DNA from: Telmatobacter sp. DSM 110680
GTDB taxonomy: Bacteria; Acidobacteriota; Terriglobia; Terriglobales; Acidobacteriaceae
Direction of reading: 5' to 3'
DNA length: 64,000 bases
Assembly (NCBI RefSeq): GCF_039994875.1
Contig: NZ_CP121196.1
Span: forward strand, 1,240,001-1,304,000
Shown here: positions 26,815 through 36,262 of the stretch, piece after piece
Numbering within the stretch: position 1 is the stretch's first letter
Layout of the letters: the number at the start of each line of letters is the position of its first letter
Program-made: the position numbers and the translations under genes
The notes under the pieces: model-generated
Databases searched by the model: none
The model's input: only the letters and a program-made list of their open reading frames with translations
Told to the model about the DNA's origin: nothing

Positions 26815-27756
26815 ATGAGCCTGATAGACCTGATCCAGACTAGCGATGACGCTTCGGCCGTAGCGCATGCCTTGATGTTGGCTCAAGCTCTTTTGGACGG
26901 TCCTCCCGATTTTGGTCCACGCTCGTTCTGTTACAGCAGTCCTCATCGCGGGGAAATTTCCGACTATCCTTCAATGCCATTTGGTGCGCGCTTCGGAGTA
27001 ATGGGGGTTGGCATAGTTGACGAGGGAACTGGATTGATTCCCGCGGTCCTGAAGATCTCAGGTAAAGCGAATCGTTCTTTGAAGCTTCATGAAGACGACG
27101 ATGTGGTCATGGTGGTGAAGGCCTCGATACGAGGAGGCTTCGATATTCTCAGCAACGCTCGAATCATCAATATCCCGCCACCGGAATTCGAGGCAGTTCC
27201 CGGCGATTCAGTATCCGCGGCTCTGATCGGAACTGCTGGTGTCCAAATCAATTGGGGCAACGGCGACGACGGGATTCTCACTGCTGGACATGTCGGTAAG
27301 CCGGCAGGCTCCACCGCTAAGGTTGGCAGTATCAATGGATCGGTTGACCTGTCACTCGACCCAACGAACAACGGCAAGACACCACAAGCGGATGTTGCTG
27401 TCATTCGCCTTCCGGCGCCAGTCGCGTCGTCGCAACGTATAGGAAGAACAACGACAGCGGGCCCGAAAGACTCGATAACCGTGCGGAGCCGAAGCGGCAA
27501 GATGATTAACGCCACAATCATGGGACAGATGCAGTGGCTGTGGATGCCCTCTTCCAATTGCACATGCGGTCACGTCTATATGACAACTGCTCACGTTACG
27601 GCCAAGGGTGATTCAGGTGCTCCGGCTCTGAAGAGTACAGATTTGATCGGGCACGTGATTGGTGCCAGCAAGGGGATGACTACTTACATCCAGCAGATTG
27701 ACTATCAATTGCAGGAAATCCGGAATCAGAGTGGTTTCTCGTCGGCCGTGATTTGA
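26815..27756 (+). CDS. Trypsin-like serine peptidase, apparently cytoplasmic
   Basis: This 313-residue protein has a chymotrypsin-fold triad: H159 in GILTAGHVG, D193 in ADVAVIRLP and S267 in KGDSGAPAL. Residues 1-130 precede the protease core and have no signal peptide or membrane segment. Cytoplasmic trypsin-like domains are recurrent effectors in bacterial conflict systems, where they are joined to small adaptor domains or sit beside them. It is the first of three tightly packed genes (3-base gap to the next). The ribosome site before the ATG is weak. Substrate unknown. Assignment to the trypsin-like fold is strong, but the biological role is inference. Confidence 0.85.
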   Translation: MSLIDLIQTSDDASAVAHALMLAQALLDGPPDFGPRSFCYSSPHRGEISDYPSMPFGARFGVMGVGIVDEGTGLIPAVLKISGKANRSLKLHEDDDVVMVVKASIRGGFDILSNARIINIPPPEFEAVPGDSVSAALIGTAGVQINWGNGDDGILTAGHVGKPAGSTAKVGSINGSVDLSLDPTNNGKTPQADVAVIRLPAPVASSQRIGRTTTAGPKDSITVRSRSGKMINATIMGQMQWLWMPSSNCTCGHVYMTTAHVTAKGDSGAPALKSTDLIGHVIGASKGMTTYIQQIDYQLQEIRNQSGFSSAVI

Positions 27757-27759
27757 CCT

Positions 27760-27969
27760 ATGGTAGAGGACCAGGCGTGGCAACAAGTCGATCAATATGC
27801 CCGAAGCCGCCGAGACGACGTAGGCGACCTATTTGGATGGCTTCGGTCAAGCGAGGGGCCTGATGAAGCGTTGTTCTTGATTGCTGAATTTTCAGACATG
27901 ACGAGCTTTCCCCAAGACATTGCAGGCATTCGAATTCTGTTGAAGAAAGTAAGCACTCCGGAGGAGTAG
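27760..27969 (+). CDS. Small protein between protease and OmpA-like genes
   Basis: This 69-residue protein, starting three bases after the protease stop, has an acidic helical N-terminus (VDQYARSRRDDVGDLFGWL) and a C-terminal strand/helix segment (GIRILLKKVS). I do not recognise it. Its size and position are like the small death-fold or adaptor modules that accompany trypsin-like and TIR effectors, but no such family can be claimed from sequence alone. Its stop overlaps the ribosome site of the next gene, so translation is probably coupled. Confidence 0.65.
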   Translation: MVEDQAWQQVDQYARSRRDDVGDLFGWLRSSEGPDEALFLIAEFSDMTSFPQDIAGIRILLKKVSTPEE

Positions 27970-27972
27970 GTA

Positions 27973-28752
27973 TTGATCCACACCATCTCCATCGTTGCCC
28001 TTTGGATGTCCGGCATCTCTTTTGCCCTGTTCGTTGTCGCTTTGGGTTTGCAGATGTTTCGGCGTCCTGCCGCCCAGAGCGGCGGGGCAGGCAGAACCCA
28101 ACAAGAGGGACTTCCCATCGAAGATCTGAGCAAGCTTTTTGAAGCTTTCGCGAAGCTTACGGAGGCTCTGAATCATGCAGGGCCAGTCGTGATCGCTTTG
28201 ATCGCGAGCCTGATCTTCCTTGTTCTTGCAATGTTTGCCGCCAGCCTCGAATCAAAAGAGGGAACGAAGACTGAATCTTCAAAAGCCATTACAGCGCTAG
28301 CTACCTCTACCTGCACCGTATCCTCTTTTGCTCGCGGTGAACATGAAATTGGGGATCTAGGATTACGCGAGCTTAAACAGGCTCCCGACAAATGTGCCGA
28401 CTTGCTCCTTGAAGGGATCGACTCCGGCCAGAGTCCCATTTTGTTTCTGATCGGCCATGCCGACCAGACGAAGCTCGTGAGAAAGAAGAGGGTTTACTAC
28501 CGGACCAACGAGACTCTCGCCTATCAGAGAGCTCTTCATGTCAAGACGATGCTATTGAAGGAATATACTCCCCGAGTAGCAAATGGTCTGACCCCGGATG
28601 AACTTGCTCGCCGGATTCTCATCGTGGAGGGGGGCCCCCAATATCTCGGAAAGCAGGTCAGGGACGATCAACTTGAGCTCGATCGTTCAGTCGAGCTCGT
28701 TTCCGTCTATCTACATAGCGTCGACGAGCAGACAGCAGCAAAAGAGAATTAG
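27973..28752 (+). CDS. Two-helix membrane protein with OmpA/MotB-like C-terminal domain
   Basis: This 259-residue protein has transmembrane helices at about 5-28 and 70-92. Its C-terminal domain resembles OmpA/MotB peptidoglycan-binding modules: ILFLIGHADQTK, then TLAYQRALHVKTMLLKEY, then a final strand RSVELVSVY. The start is a TTG at 27973, supported by GGAGGAG seven bases ahead and by direct juxtaposition to the previous stop. The topology would place the OmpA-like domain outside the inner membrane, contacting the cell wall. With the protease and small protein it forms a three-gene unit that ends in the flank of an IS66 element. Confidence 0.72.
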   Translation: MIHTISIVALWMSGISFALFVVALGLQMFRRPAAQSGGAGRTQQEGLPIEDLSKLFEAFAKLTEALNHAGPVVIALIASLIFLVLAMFAASLESKEGTKTESSKAITALATSTCTVSSFARGEHEIGDLGLRELKQAPDKCADLLLEGIDSGQSPILFLIGHADQTKLVRKKRVYYRTNETLAYQRALHVKTMLLKEYTPRVANGLTPDELARRILIVEGGPQYLGKQVRDDQLELDRSVELVSVYLHSVDEQTAAKEN

Positions 28753-28956
28753 AGACCTTCGAATCGATGACTGGTCTCGGCTGATCAACCTATAGCAGCG
28801 AAAGGGTGTGGCCGATCGGGTTTCTTATTCTTCACTAAGCCCTATTCAGACGGATTGGCAGCGGCCCTCATGGACTATGCGAAACGTCACTTTCGCCGAA
28901 GCCTTTCTGCCAACTTGATGGCCGGCATGGTGAACGTATCGACTTCTCATCTTGTG

Positions 28957-29010
28957 CGCCATCGACTGACGGACTTGGCAGGCATCGTGATCCTCGATCT
29001 GATCGCCTGA
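28957..29010 (+). pseudogene. Decayed 3' end of a DUF1501 gene
   Basis: The frame RHRLTDLAGIVILDLIA followed by TGA matches the end of the intact DUF1501 protein at 8501 (RLTDLAGNVVHDLIA) at both protein and DNA level, and upstream similarity fades quickly. It lies 15 bases before the IS66 element. The remainder of 28753-28956 has no gene I can support. Confidence 0.65.
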
Positions 29011-29070
29011 TTCTAGCGCTCAACGTAAGCGTTCGGAGTTCCCATCTTGACCGGAAGAGAGTGTCCAACA

Positions 29071-29098
29071 AGTGTCCGCTTATTTTTAAGCGGACACT
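29071..29098 (-). terminator. Hairpin at the 3' end of IS66 copy 1
   Basis: A perfect 12-bp stem, AGTGTCCGCTTA with TAAGCGGACACT and a TTTT loop, lies just beyond the tnpC stop and inside the element end. It would terminate the transposase transcript, or shield the element from transcription running in from outside. Confidence 0.6.
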
Positions 29099-29110
29099 TA
29101 TTGAGTCGGT

Positions 29111-30700
29111 CTAAGCGGCTTGGGAAGAGTCGGTCTTGAGTGAGGTGGCGATATTCCAGGGCAGGAGTTCTTCGATGCGATTGATCGGATGCTCGGCGAT
29201 CTTTTCCAGTACGGTTCGCAGGTAGAAGGCCGGATCGATTCCGCTCAACTTGGCAGTTCCGATGAGGCTGTATAGCGCAGCAGCTCTCTGGCCTCCGGAA
29301 TCAGATCCCATGAAGAGATAGTTCTTCCGTCCGATGGCAACAGCTCGTAGCGCCCGCTCGGCGGCACTGTTGTCGATCTCGAGCAGGCCGTTATCGACGT
29401 AGCGTGTCAGAGCACGCCAGTGTGAAAGAGCATATCGGATCGCGTTGGCGGTCTCGCTCTTGGTTGAGAGCGACCGAAGCGTCTTCTCCATCCACTGGCG
29501 AAGATGGTCGAGTAGCGGCCTGGCTCGGTCCTGGCGGATCGAGCAGCGAAGTTCGGCAGGCTTGCCGCGGATCTGCTCCTCGATTCCGTACAGCGCGCCG
29601 ATCCGTGTGAGGGCTTCAGTGGTAGTAGGTGACGCATGCACCACATGGATGTCGTGGAACTTGCGCCTGGTATGAGCCCAGCATGCAACTTCGTAGATGG
29701 CGCCGTCTCCGTAAAGATGATGGAATCCGGAGTACGCATCCGCCTGCAGTGCACCCGCATAATCCTTCAGATGCCGTCGCGGATGTTCGCCCTTGCGGTC
29801 TTCCGAGTAAGTGAACCACACGGCTGGAGCAGTGGAATAACCTGCAGGACGATCATCGCGTACGTAGGTCCACAGTCTGCCGGTCTTGGTCTTGCCGTTG
29901 CCGGGAGCAAGCACTGGAACCGGCGTATCGTCGGCGTGGATCTTCGATGCTCGAAGAACGTGCCTCCTGATCTCATCGACAAGCGGAGCAAGCAACTCAC
30001 TGGCTGCGCCGACCCAGCCGGCCAGTGTTGAGCGATCCAGATCGACACCTTCGCGGGCATACATCTGCGACTGGCGATAAAGCGGCAGGTGATCACCATA
30101 CTTCGACAGCAGCACATGAGCCAGGAGAGCAGGACCCGGCAGTCCGCGGTCGATGGGCCGTGAAGGAGCGGGCGCCTCGACGACGTGTTCGCAACCTGCA
30201 CAGGCGAACTTCGGCCGCACGTGTCGAATCACCTTGAAGGTTGCCGGAATACGTTCCAGTTGCTCGGAGACGTCTTCACCGAACTGCCGTAGCGCACTGC
30301 CGCAATCGGGACAGCAGGTATGCGGTGGAAGATGGGTGACCACTTCACGCGGAAGATCCTCTGGCAGAGGCTTGCGTACAGGACGAGATCGACGCTTCGA
30401 ATCAGTTCTCGTCGAAGCGGGTTGCGCTGCTTCGGTTGCGGCTTCTTCAGCAGCTTGTGCAGTCTCCAACTCTTCGAGACGGAACTCAAGCTGCTCGAGT
30501 TCACCGGTCAGCTTCTCGCTCTTCCTGCCAAAGATCATCCGGCGGTACTTCTCAATGACCAGCTTCAGATGTTCGATCTGATGTGTGCTTGAAGTGAGTT
30601 CCTTATGCTGTTCGAGCGACTCCGAGTGCTTGGCGATGACCAGCGCCTTCAGCGCTTCAGGATCGAGTCCGTCAAGATCAGGCAACCTAGCCGGAATCAT
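29111..30700 (-). CDS. tnpC: IS66 transposase TnpC
   Basis: This 529-residue DDE transposase has an N-terminal leucine-zipper-like coiled coil (about 30-90), the IS66 zinc-binding cysteines C130, C133, C167 and C170, and catalytic acids at D257 in KIHADDTPVPV, D321 in LQADAYSG and a Glu near 448 in DNSAAERALR. The C-terminal IS66 block ending near ELLPWNIA is complete. It catalyses cut-and-paste or copy-type transposition together with the accessory TnpA and TnpB. No disruption is seen, so the element is probably active. Confidence 0.97.
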   Translation of the reverse strand: MIPARLPDLDGLDPEALKALVIAKHSESLEQHKELTSSTHQIEHLKLVIEKYRRMIFGRKSEKLTGELEQLEFRLEELETAQAAEEAATEAAQPASTRTDSKRRSRPVRKPLPEDLPREVVTHLPPHTCCPDCGSALRQFGEDVSEQLERIPATFKVIRHVRPKFACAGCEHVVEAPAPSRPIDRGLPGPALLAHVLLSKYGDHLPLYRQSQMYAREGVDLDRSTLAGWVGAASELLAPLVDEIRRHVLRASKIHADDTPVPVLAPGNGKTKTGRLWTYVRDDRPAGYSTAPAVWFTYSEDRKGEHPRRHLKDYAGALQADAYSGFHHLYGDGAIYEVACWAHTRRKFHDIHVVHASPTTTEALTRIGALYGIEEQIRGKPAELRCSIRQDRARPLLDHLRQWMEKTLRSLSTKSETANAIRYALSHWRALTRYVDNGLLEIDNSAAERALRAVAIGRKNYLFMGSDSGGQRAAALYSLIGTAKLSGIDPAFYLRTVLEKIAEHPINRIEELLPWNIATSLKTDSSQAA

Positions 30701-30776
30701 GACCGCAGTATGCCATGAAGTTAATAAGAAATCATCTGCAAAACCCGCATGAATACAGGGGAATCATGTTCGTCAC

Positions 30777-31124
30777 TCACACGGCAATCTCCGGTGTCCA
30801 GGTCCTTCGCGGACGACGCCAATCAATCCCTTCAAGCAACATCGACAACTGCGCACGCGTCAGGCAAACTGTTCCTTCACTAGCCTGCGGCCAGATGAAT
30901 CGACCTCTCTCCAAACGCTTGGAAAACAGACATAGACCGTCGCCATCGAACCAGAGAACTTTTACGATGTCGCCGCGGCGTCCTCTGAAAACGAAGACGT
31001 GACCGGAGAATGGCTGTTCGTTGAGCACCGTCTGCACCTGCGCACTCAAACCATCGAAGCCGCGCCGCATGTCGGTCACCCCGGCAGCCAACCAGATCTT
31101 CGTCCCGGTGCGGAGTTCAATCAC
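30777..31124 (-). CDS. tnpB: IS66 accessory protein TnpB
   Basis: This 115-residue protein carries the IS66 Orf2 signature TDMRRGFDGLSAQVQ and FVFRGRRGDIVKVLWFDGDG. It is required for IS66 transposition in tested members, though its exact role is unclear. It overlaps tnpA by four bases (translational coupling) and precedes tnpC by 76 bases. Confidence 0.96.
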   Translation of the reverse strand: MIELRTGTKIWLAAGVTDMRRGFDGLSAQVQTVLNEQPFSGHVFVFRGRRGDIVKVLWFDGDGLCLFSKRLERGRFIWPQASEGTVCLTRAQLSMLLEGIDWRRPRRTWTPEIAV

Positions 31125-31507
31125 TTGCGCAGACTCTCAAGGATCGAACGCAACAGCGCCGCATCGGCGCCGATCTCCACGCTGATCGTCGCCCGACCTG
31201 GAAACTCGATATGGATAGAACCGGACGTCCTCGGTTGTTGCTCGGCGTCAGGCTCCTCTCGCTCCCTCGGAGCGGCAATCGTGACGGGAAGCAAAGCTGT
31301 GGATGATGCCGCGGAATCGACCAACTCGCCGCGTTCGAAAGCACGCCGCCACTTGAAAACCTGGTTCGCGTTCAGACCATGAGCCCGGGCAATCAACGCC
31401 ACGCTTGCGCCTGGCTCCAACGTCTGCTTTACAATCTGTCGCTTCTCTGCAACCGACCGCCATCTGCGAACCCGGCGCTCAGCCCCTACTTCTTCTGAAT
31501 GACCCAT
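31121..31507 (-). CDS. tnpA: IS66 accessory protein TnpA
   Basis: This 128-residue protein has an N-terminal HTH of the transposase-8 type (SVAEKRQIVKQTLEPGASV followed by ARAHGLNANQVFKWRRAFER), typical of the first gene of IS66 elements. It probably binds the element ends. It is the first gene of the three-gene transposase operon. Confidence 0.95.
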   Translation of the reverse strand: MGHSEEVGAERRVRRWRSVAEKRQIVKQTLEPGASVALIARAHGLNANQVFKWRRAFERGELVDSAASSTALLPVTIAAPREREEPDAEQQPRTSGSIHIEFPGRATISVEIGADAALLRSILESLRK

Positions 31508-31808
31508 GGGGCGATGGTCAGCCCAAACTTCACCCAGTCGCCAGAGGGGAAGACAACACGCTTACCGCTCAACCACTTCAATCTGAAATGCAACCATATG
31601 CGCAAGCCGAAACGCTTCCGGAGAGGCGTTTCGCCACTAGAGGTTTAGAAGAGGCAGGATTTTTTCACGCGCCGAGGCGATCACAGCGCGAAGCGATGGT
31701 GCTTTAGGACGAACGAATCATGACTTTGTGATGAAACAAGACGTCATAGCCTTCATGATTCTGACGCACCAGCGCGGTCCTTTTAGTTTATCTTCCGATC
31801 CAAAGCAT

Positions 31809-34142
31809 CTATTTCTCCGCGAGATTCAATGCATAAATCTCGTCCTTTCCCGCATTGCGCAGCAGCAGCGGTGTGTCGTCCGGATCAAGACCCATCCAGA
31901 ATCTGAATACTCCGGTGAGAGGAAGTCCCTTGAGATCAACAACGCGTTCAACTTCACCACCCGAAACGTGAACTCGATACACCCCCCGGTCTCCTTCCCA
32001 TCGCAGGAAATAGATATACTTGCTGTCCCGCGACCACGTGGGGTAGCCAATCTGTCCTTTTGCCAGTACGGTCCATCGCTTTGTCTCGAGGTCCAGGACC
32101 TTCAGGCCGTTAAAGCCAAAGATCACGGCAATAAATCGCCCGTCGGGTGACCAGCGAGGCGATCTTGTGCCCTCTGAACCCGGGACAGATGAAACCTGAT
32201 GAGTAGTGAGATCGAGGATCCGTCCTGGGCCCGACGTTAATCCTCCGGCTTCAGCGGAAGAAAACAGGATCTTATGTCCATCGGGGGACCAATTCGGATT
32301 ACTCTGTGTCCCGTTATCTTCGGGAAGGATTGGTTGCGGAGCACCACCCTGGGCGGAAATAGTGTAGCTCTTTGTGTGTCCGTCCGAATTGAGTGCGCAG
32401 AATAGTATCTGGTTACCGTCCGGCGACCAGCGGAGCCCAATAGGGTATAAGGGAGGGTCAGTCAGCCGCATTGGGTCGCTTCCATCTCGGTTGGCCCTCC
32501 ACATGATCCCTTCGGGAAAACCGACATATGCCACATATCGACCGTCCGAAGAGAATGTGACAGACTCAGCTGACATGCCTCCGAGATATGGCTGGATCTG
32601 ACCGGACTTTCTGTCATAACTGTCCAACTCGCCGTGAAGGTCGACTCCTCTGGCGAAAATCGTCAATCCGTCCTTGCTGGAAACCGGCCTACTTAGCCCC
32701 GTAGGACCCGACGTCAGTTGAACCGGCATTACTGGCGCCTGCCAGAACGACCGATGACGTTCATCTAGAAGCCAGAGCTGAGACGCAGCTTCTGGTATGG
32801 AAACGACGCCAGAATTCAATTCCCGTGATGCGAAAATGAAAAAGCCCTGTGGAGTCCATCGACCGTCGCTTAGGGATGCATTTGGATGCCACCCAGGCAA
32901 GAGCGGATGGGAATTGGATCCGTCTGCCGACATTTCCCAGTACCGGTGGTCCTTTGTATAACGTATGAAGCGGCCATCTAGAGACCAGGAAAAGTTTCCG
33001 GTCGACGCGATGCCCGCAAGCCGATGAGATTCACTTCCATCGCTCCTCATCACGTTCACTTCTCCGCTCACCGTCGAATAGGCAATTTGCTTCCCATCGG
33101 CAGACCACGCAGCGTATCCCACATTGTCATCGGTCAGGTGGCGGAGCGAGCCTCCAAGGGTCCCCATACTCCAAAGGCTATGCTTTGGTCCGTCGGTCGA
33201 GCGAATCAACAGAGTGGAGCCATCTGGAGAAATATCCAACATCCAGGGATCGGGCAGTGTGACAGGAATTGGCTCGATCTTCCCGCCGGACACAGATGCT
33301 TGCGCGAGCGGTTGCGGGTCGGCATACCGATTGAAGTAAAGCCTAGTTCCATCGGTTCCGACAAATGCCTTCCGGTGTGAGTCGATGGTGATTTGCTGAT
33401 ATTGAGATACAAGTGGAGGTGGTAGCGGTCGGCGCATATACCATACAGCTGAAACGAGAAGTCCTGAAAAGAGGACGAACATGATCAGCCAACTTCGCCT
33501 GAGGGTCCAATCCGGCCTTCTGCGCGGCTCGATCGGAGCCGATTCGCGCGCATTTGTTGCCGCAACTGCTGCATTGGTATTGACGGAGATCGTCTCCGGC
33601 GCCGAAATCACGGGCGCCGTTGGCGCTGTTGCTCGGTCGGCAGAAGGCTTCGTGTGCGGTTCATGAATCTGGTCTGACTTCAGCTCCGGGCTTGCTGGCG
33701 TCTCCGTTCGCTTCCATAAGGGTGGTTCAGTAATCTTCTTCTTATAAATCAGCCGGCCAATCGTATCGCACAGCTGGACAAGGTAGCGTTCCAGGGGAGG
33801 GGTGAGTGCATCCAGCCAATGGGTATTACCCAGCGCATACTCTAAAGCGTCAGACGGTAGCACCTCTTCAATCCGAAACGGAACGAGTATCTTTCCCTTG
33901 CTGACGGCCCTTTCAACCTCACGCCGAACCTGCGGAGAACTATTGGCATGAGCAGAGAAAATCAGAAGCACAACCTGGCAAGAGGAGATCGCGCTGAGGA
34001 TAGATTTTCCATACTCCTCACCGGCGAGGATGTCACGGGGCGCAATCCAGCAGGAAATGCGCTGCGCCTCCAACACCGCGCACGCGGCATCCGCAACTTG
34101 CTTATCGTGTGATGAGTAACAAATGAATACCTTGTGCGCCAT
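31809..34142 (-). CDS. TIR domain / transmembrane / TolB-like propeller protein
   Basis: This protein has 777 residues. Residues 1-135 are a TIR domain: VFICYSSHDKQVADAA, CWIAPRDILAGEEYGKS, VVLLIFSAHANSS, then RREVERAV with E75 as the probable catalytic Glu. A Pro/Ala-rich linker leads to one membrane helix (218-236, WLIMFVLFSGLLVSAVWYM). Residues 250-777 are WD40-like PD40 beta-propeller blades (for example TRSPRWSPDGRFIAVIFG). Bacterial TIR domains cleave NAD or make signal nucleotides. Here the TIR would face the cytoplasm with the propeller outside as a possible sensor. It lies 136 bases downstream of a SLOG-SLATT gene on the same strand. Confidence 0.92.
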   Translation of the reverse strand: MAHKVFICYSSHDKQVADAACAVLEAQRISCWIAPRDILAGEEYGKSILSAISSCQVVLLIFSAHANSSPQVRREVERAVSKGKILVPFRIEEVLPSDALEYALGNTHWLDALTPPLERYLVQLCDTIGRLIYKKKITEPPLWKRTETPASPELKSDQIHEPHTKPSADRATAPTAPVISAPETISVNTNAAVAATNARESAPIEPRRRPDWTLRRSWLIMFVLFSGLLVSAVWYMRRPLPPPLVSQYQQITIDSHRKAFVGTDGTRLYFNRYADPQPLAQASVSGGKIEPIPVTLPDPWMLDISPDGSTLLIRSTDGPKHSLWSMGTLGGSLRHLTDDNVGYAAWSADGKQIAYSTVSGEVNVMRSDGSESHRLAGIASTGNFSWSLDGRFIRYTKDHRYWEMSADGSNSHPLLPGWHPNASLSDGRWTPQGFFIFASRELNSGVVSIPEAASQLWLLDERHRSFWQAPVMPVQLTSGPTGLSRPVSSKDGLTIFARGVDLHGELDSYDRKSGQIQPYLGGMSAESVTFSSDGRYVAYVGFPEGIMWRANRDGSDPMRLTDPPLYPIGLRWSPDGNQILFCALNSDGHTKSYTISAQGGAPQPILPEDNGTQSNPNWSPDGHKILFSSAEAGGLTSGPGRILDLTTHQVSSVPGSEGTRSPRWSPDGRFIAVIFGFNGLKVLDLETKRWTVLAKGQIGYPTWSRDSKYIYFLRWEGDRGVYRVHVSGGEVERVVDLKGLPLTGVFRFWMGLDPDDTPLLLRNAGKDEIYALNLAEK

Positions 34143-34278
34143 TCGCCTGTGCTTCAGTCTCAGGTTTGTCCGGTTGCGAATTACTATATCCCAGTTTTCG
34201 TGCGATAGGTATTGAGTTCAATTCTCGTCAATTAGATCCGACCAAATGAATTCGCCGCTCCGGAAGGCGTAGGGGAGC

Positions 34279-36015
34279 TCAGCTTGCTTTGATCTCCACG
34301 TATCTCATCAGCATCAGCCAATCCTGTGTCTCACGCAGCATAATCTCGTCAACCTGCTGGAGCAGATTCTCAAACCGTTCCGGATCGGTCGCTGACGCCA
34401 TCTGTCGGTCCAATCTCTCTAATTGTGGAACCATATTGGCACTTCGCTTTTCCAGACGCAGATGTTCCCGATGCGCCTCCGCACCTGCGAGCGATGCGGC
34501 GACTGCTGGAAGCAATAGAGCGCAAAACGAAAATAAAACATGAAATCCTTCGTAGAGTTGCTTAGAGGAATCTGGATCCTTGGCAACCCAGAAAAGTAGC
34601 AAGATGTGCAATACCGCGGCCGCAATCGTCATTTTGAGGACGCTTGCGCCAAGCCATTCGAAACGCTTCCTTGCATGCGATTCAAGCTTTTTCTTGTCCT
34701 CGTGAAACCTCATCTGCTTTCCAATCCATACCTCGCGAATATAAGGGTTGAGAAGCTTGCAGTCCTCCTCCGTGCACCGTCGAAGCCGCGGTAGTCTGTC
34801 CCAAATCTCTTCAAACACGCGTACCGTCCAATCGTTGACCGTCTGGGAATGGCCCATATAGGGAAGCACTTGGATGGGGCTTGGCTCCACGCCACAGATG
34901 GCCATGAAAGCTCCGCAACGGATACGCTCAGCAAGAAACCGATTCTCGATCCAGTTTTGATGGGACTGTTTCCTGCGTGCCTGGTTTAAGGTCCAAAGCA
35001 TAAAGATCAACAGCATTAGCTCGATTAAAAATCCCATCCCTTCAATCATCAAACTGACCGTCAAACCCCATTTCTGCTTCGCGATCGGCGCAATGAGAAC
35101 TGCGGCTGCGGCGAAAGCAACCGCGGCCGCAGAACAGACATAAATGTTCTTTCCGGTCCGGTGAAATTGGTCGCGACTCCGTTTAGCCATAATCGATGCC
35201 CTAACATAATGAGGAAAGAGACAATCATTCACGATTTCCCGCACGTTGGCTGGGACTTCATATGCGCTATTCGGCTCTTCAAAATAGCTTTTATCGAGGT
35301 TCTTTATATAGCGTGCTTTCTCGTCAGGCGCGACAAAGAGACGGTTGAACTGATCAATCCCCTTCAGCGCACTGGCATCGAGCCCATTGCTGCTCTCACG
35401 GTTCAGCAATTCGTAGGATTCTCCCCAAACCCGAATAACAGGCCGTTTCTGCTCAAGTGCATACTGGACAGTCTCGGCAGTGCCCCCCCGGCCCCGCGAT
35501 GCTTCCCCGTCCCAAATAGCAATGAGGACGTCACAATGATCCACCACAAACTCGCCAACTTTGGAGTATGCATCGCGACGCACCTCGGCTTGGTCTCCCA
35601 AATCGTGGCGGTCATCTCGGATACGTCGCGAACGCAGTGAAACTGGATTCCTGCATTTTCTAAGAAACTCCTCAAACTCACTCCGGGACTCTTCGGTCGC
35701 AAAGTCTTCGAGGTAGTCTTCGAGTGTCATGGGAAGAACAACATCAAGGCGCGCGTCCGGTTCGGCGAGCACCGCCTTTACTACTACGCGGTCTGCTCCT
35801 TCAGCCAGGGGACTTAAGACTCGAAATGAGATCGCGGTCGTTCCTGCGTCCCGAACGCGCTCTATATTGTCCCTCGACGTTTCTGGGAACAGTCCTCCTA
35901 TCTCTGCCTCCATAGCGCTCTTGACCAGCGCTTCCAACCTTGCCGGGTTCTCCAACCTCCGATGACCTGTGGCACCAATTCGTATACGATAGGGAATCGC
36001 TTCAGGTTCAGACAT
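34279..36015 (-). CDS. SLOG-SLATT membrane protein 1
   Basis: This 578-residue protein has an N-terminal SLOG Rossmann domain (about 8-235): RIGATGHRRLENPARL, then CDVLIAIWDGEAS with GRGGTAE and RPVIRVW. SLOG domains bind nucleotide-derived ligands. The remainder is SLATT-like, with four predicted membrane helices in two pairs (291-312, 317-342, 458-478, 490-512) and charged helices between them. SLATT modules are thought to form membrane pores in nucleotide-activated conflict systems. The start at 36015 with AGGTG ahead is preferred over a GTG at 36036. It is divergent from the lipoprotein operon, with a shared 247-base promoter gap. Domain calls are from motif memory, not from a profile search. 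Confidence 0.82.
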   Translation of the reverse strand: MSEPEAIPYRIRIGATGHRRLENPARLEALVKSAMEAEIGGLFPETSRDNIERVRDAGTTAISFRVLSPLAEGADRVVVKAVLAEPDARLDVVLPMTLEDYLEDFATEESRSEFEEFLRKCRNPVSLRSRRIRDDRHDLGDQAEVRRDAYSKVGEFVVDHCDVLIAIWDGEASRGRGGTAETVQYALEQKRPVIRVWGESYELLNRESSNGLDASALKGIDQFNRLFVAPDEKARYIKNLDKSYFEEPNSAYEVPANVREIVNDCLFPHYVRASIMAKRSRDQFHRTGKNIYVCSAAAVAFAAAAVLIAPIAKQKWGLTVSLMIEGMGFLIELMLLIFMLWTLNQARRKQSHQNWIENRFLAERIRCGAFMAICGVEPSPIQVLPYMGHSQTVNDWTVRVFEEIWDRLPRLRRCTEEDCKLLNPYIREVWIGKQMRFHEDKKKLESHARKRFEWLGASVLKMTIAAAVLHILLLFWVAKDPDSSKQLYEGFHVLFSFCALLLPAVAASLAGAEAHREHLRLEKRSANMVPQLERLDRQMASATDPERFENLLQQVDEIMLRETQDWLMLMRYVEIKAS

Positions 36016-36262
36016 CTGTGCACCTATGAGATACACTTTTTACCACAACGCTCTTGACGGTGCTAGTTATTCTGTCTAATCTTTCGTTCTTGCCCCCCCC
36101 GCAAGTTGAACGTCGACTGATCGCGATCTTCCAACACTAGGATGAACCATCTTCAGCTTTGGTCTCAGCGCAGTGCCCGCGGCCTCACTGGACTGGCTGG
36201 ATTGTCATGCTGCACTTTTGGACCGGATGACGACTAAGCCTCACTCTTTTGGAGAGATAAAC

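Larger units (their letters stand above)
29025..31565 (-). mobile_element. IS66-family element, copy 1
   Basis: This is a complete 2541-bp element. Its ends are imperfect inverted repeats beginning GTAAGCGT, and it carries tnpA, tnpB and tnpC in order on the minus strand. An 8-bp target duplication, CGCTCAAC, is present at 29017-29024 and 31566-31573. The sequence matches copy 2 at 42323-44863 wherever I compared it, and all three proteins are the same. Intact ends, intact genes and perfect duplications point to recent insertion. Confidence 0.96.

Noticed and set aside
30153..30581. Long plus-strand frames inside both IS66 copies
   Set aside because: They are antisense to tnpC and repeat identically in the second copy. 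No independent evidence supports coding.
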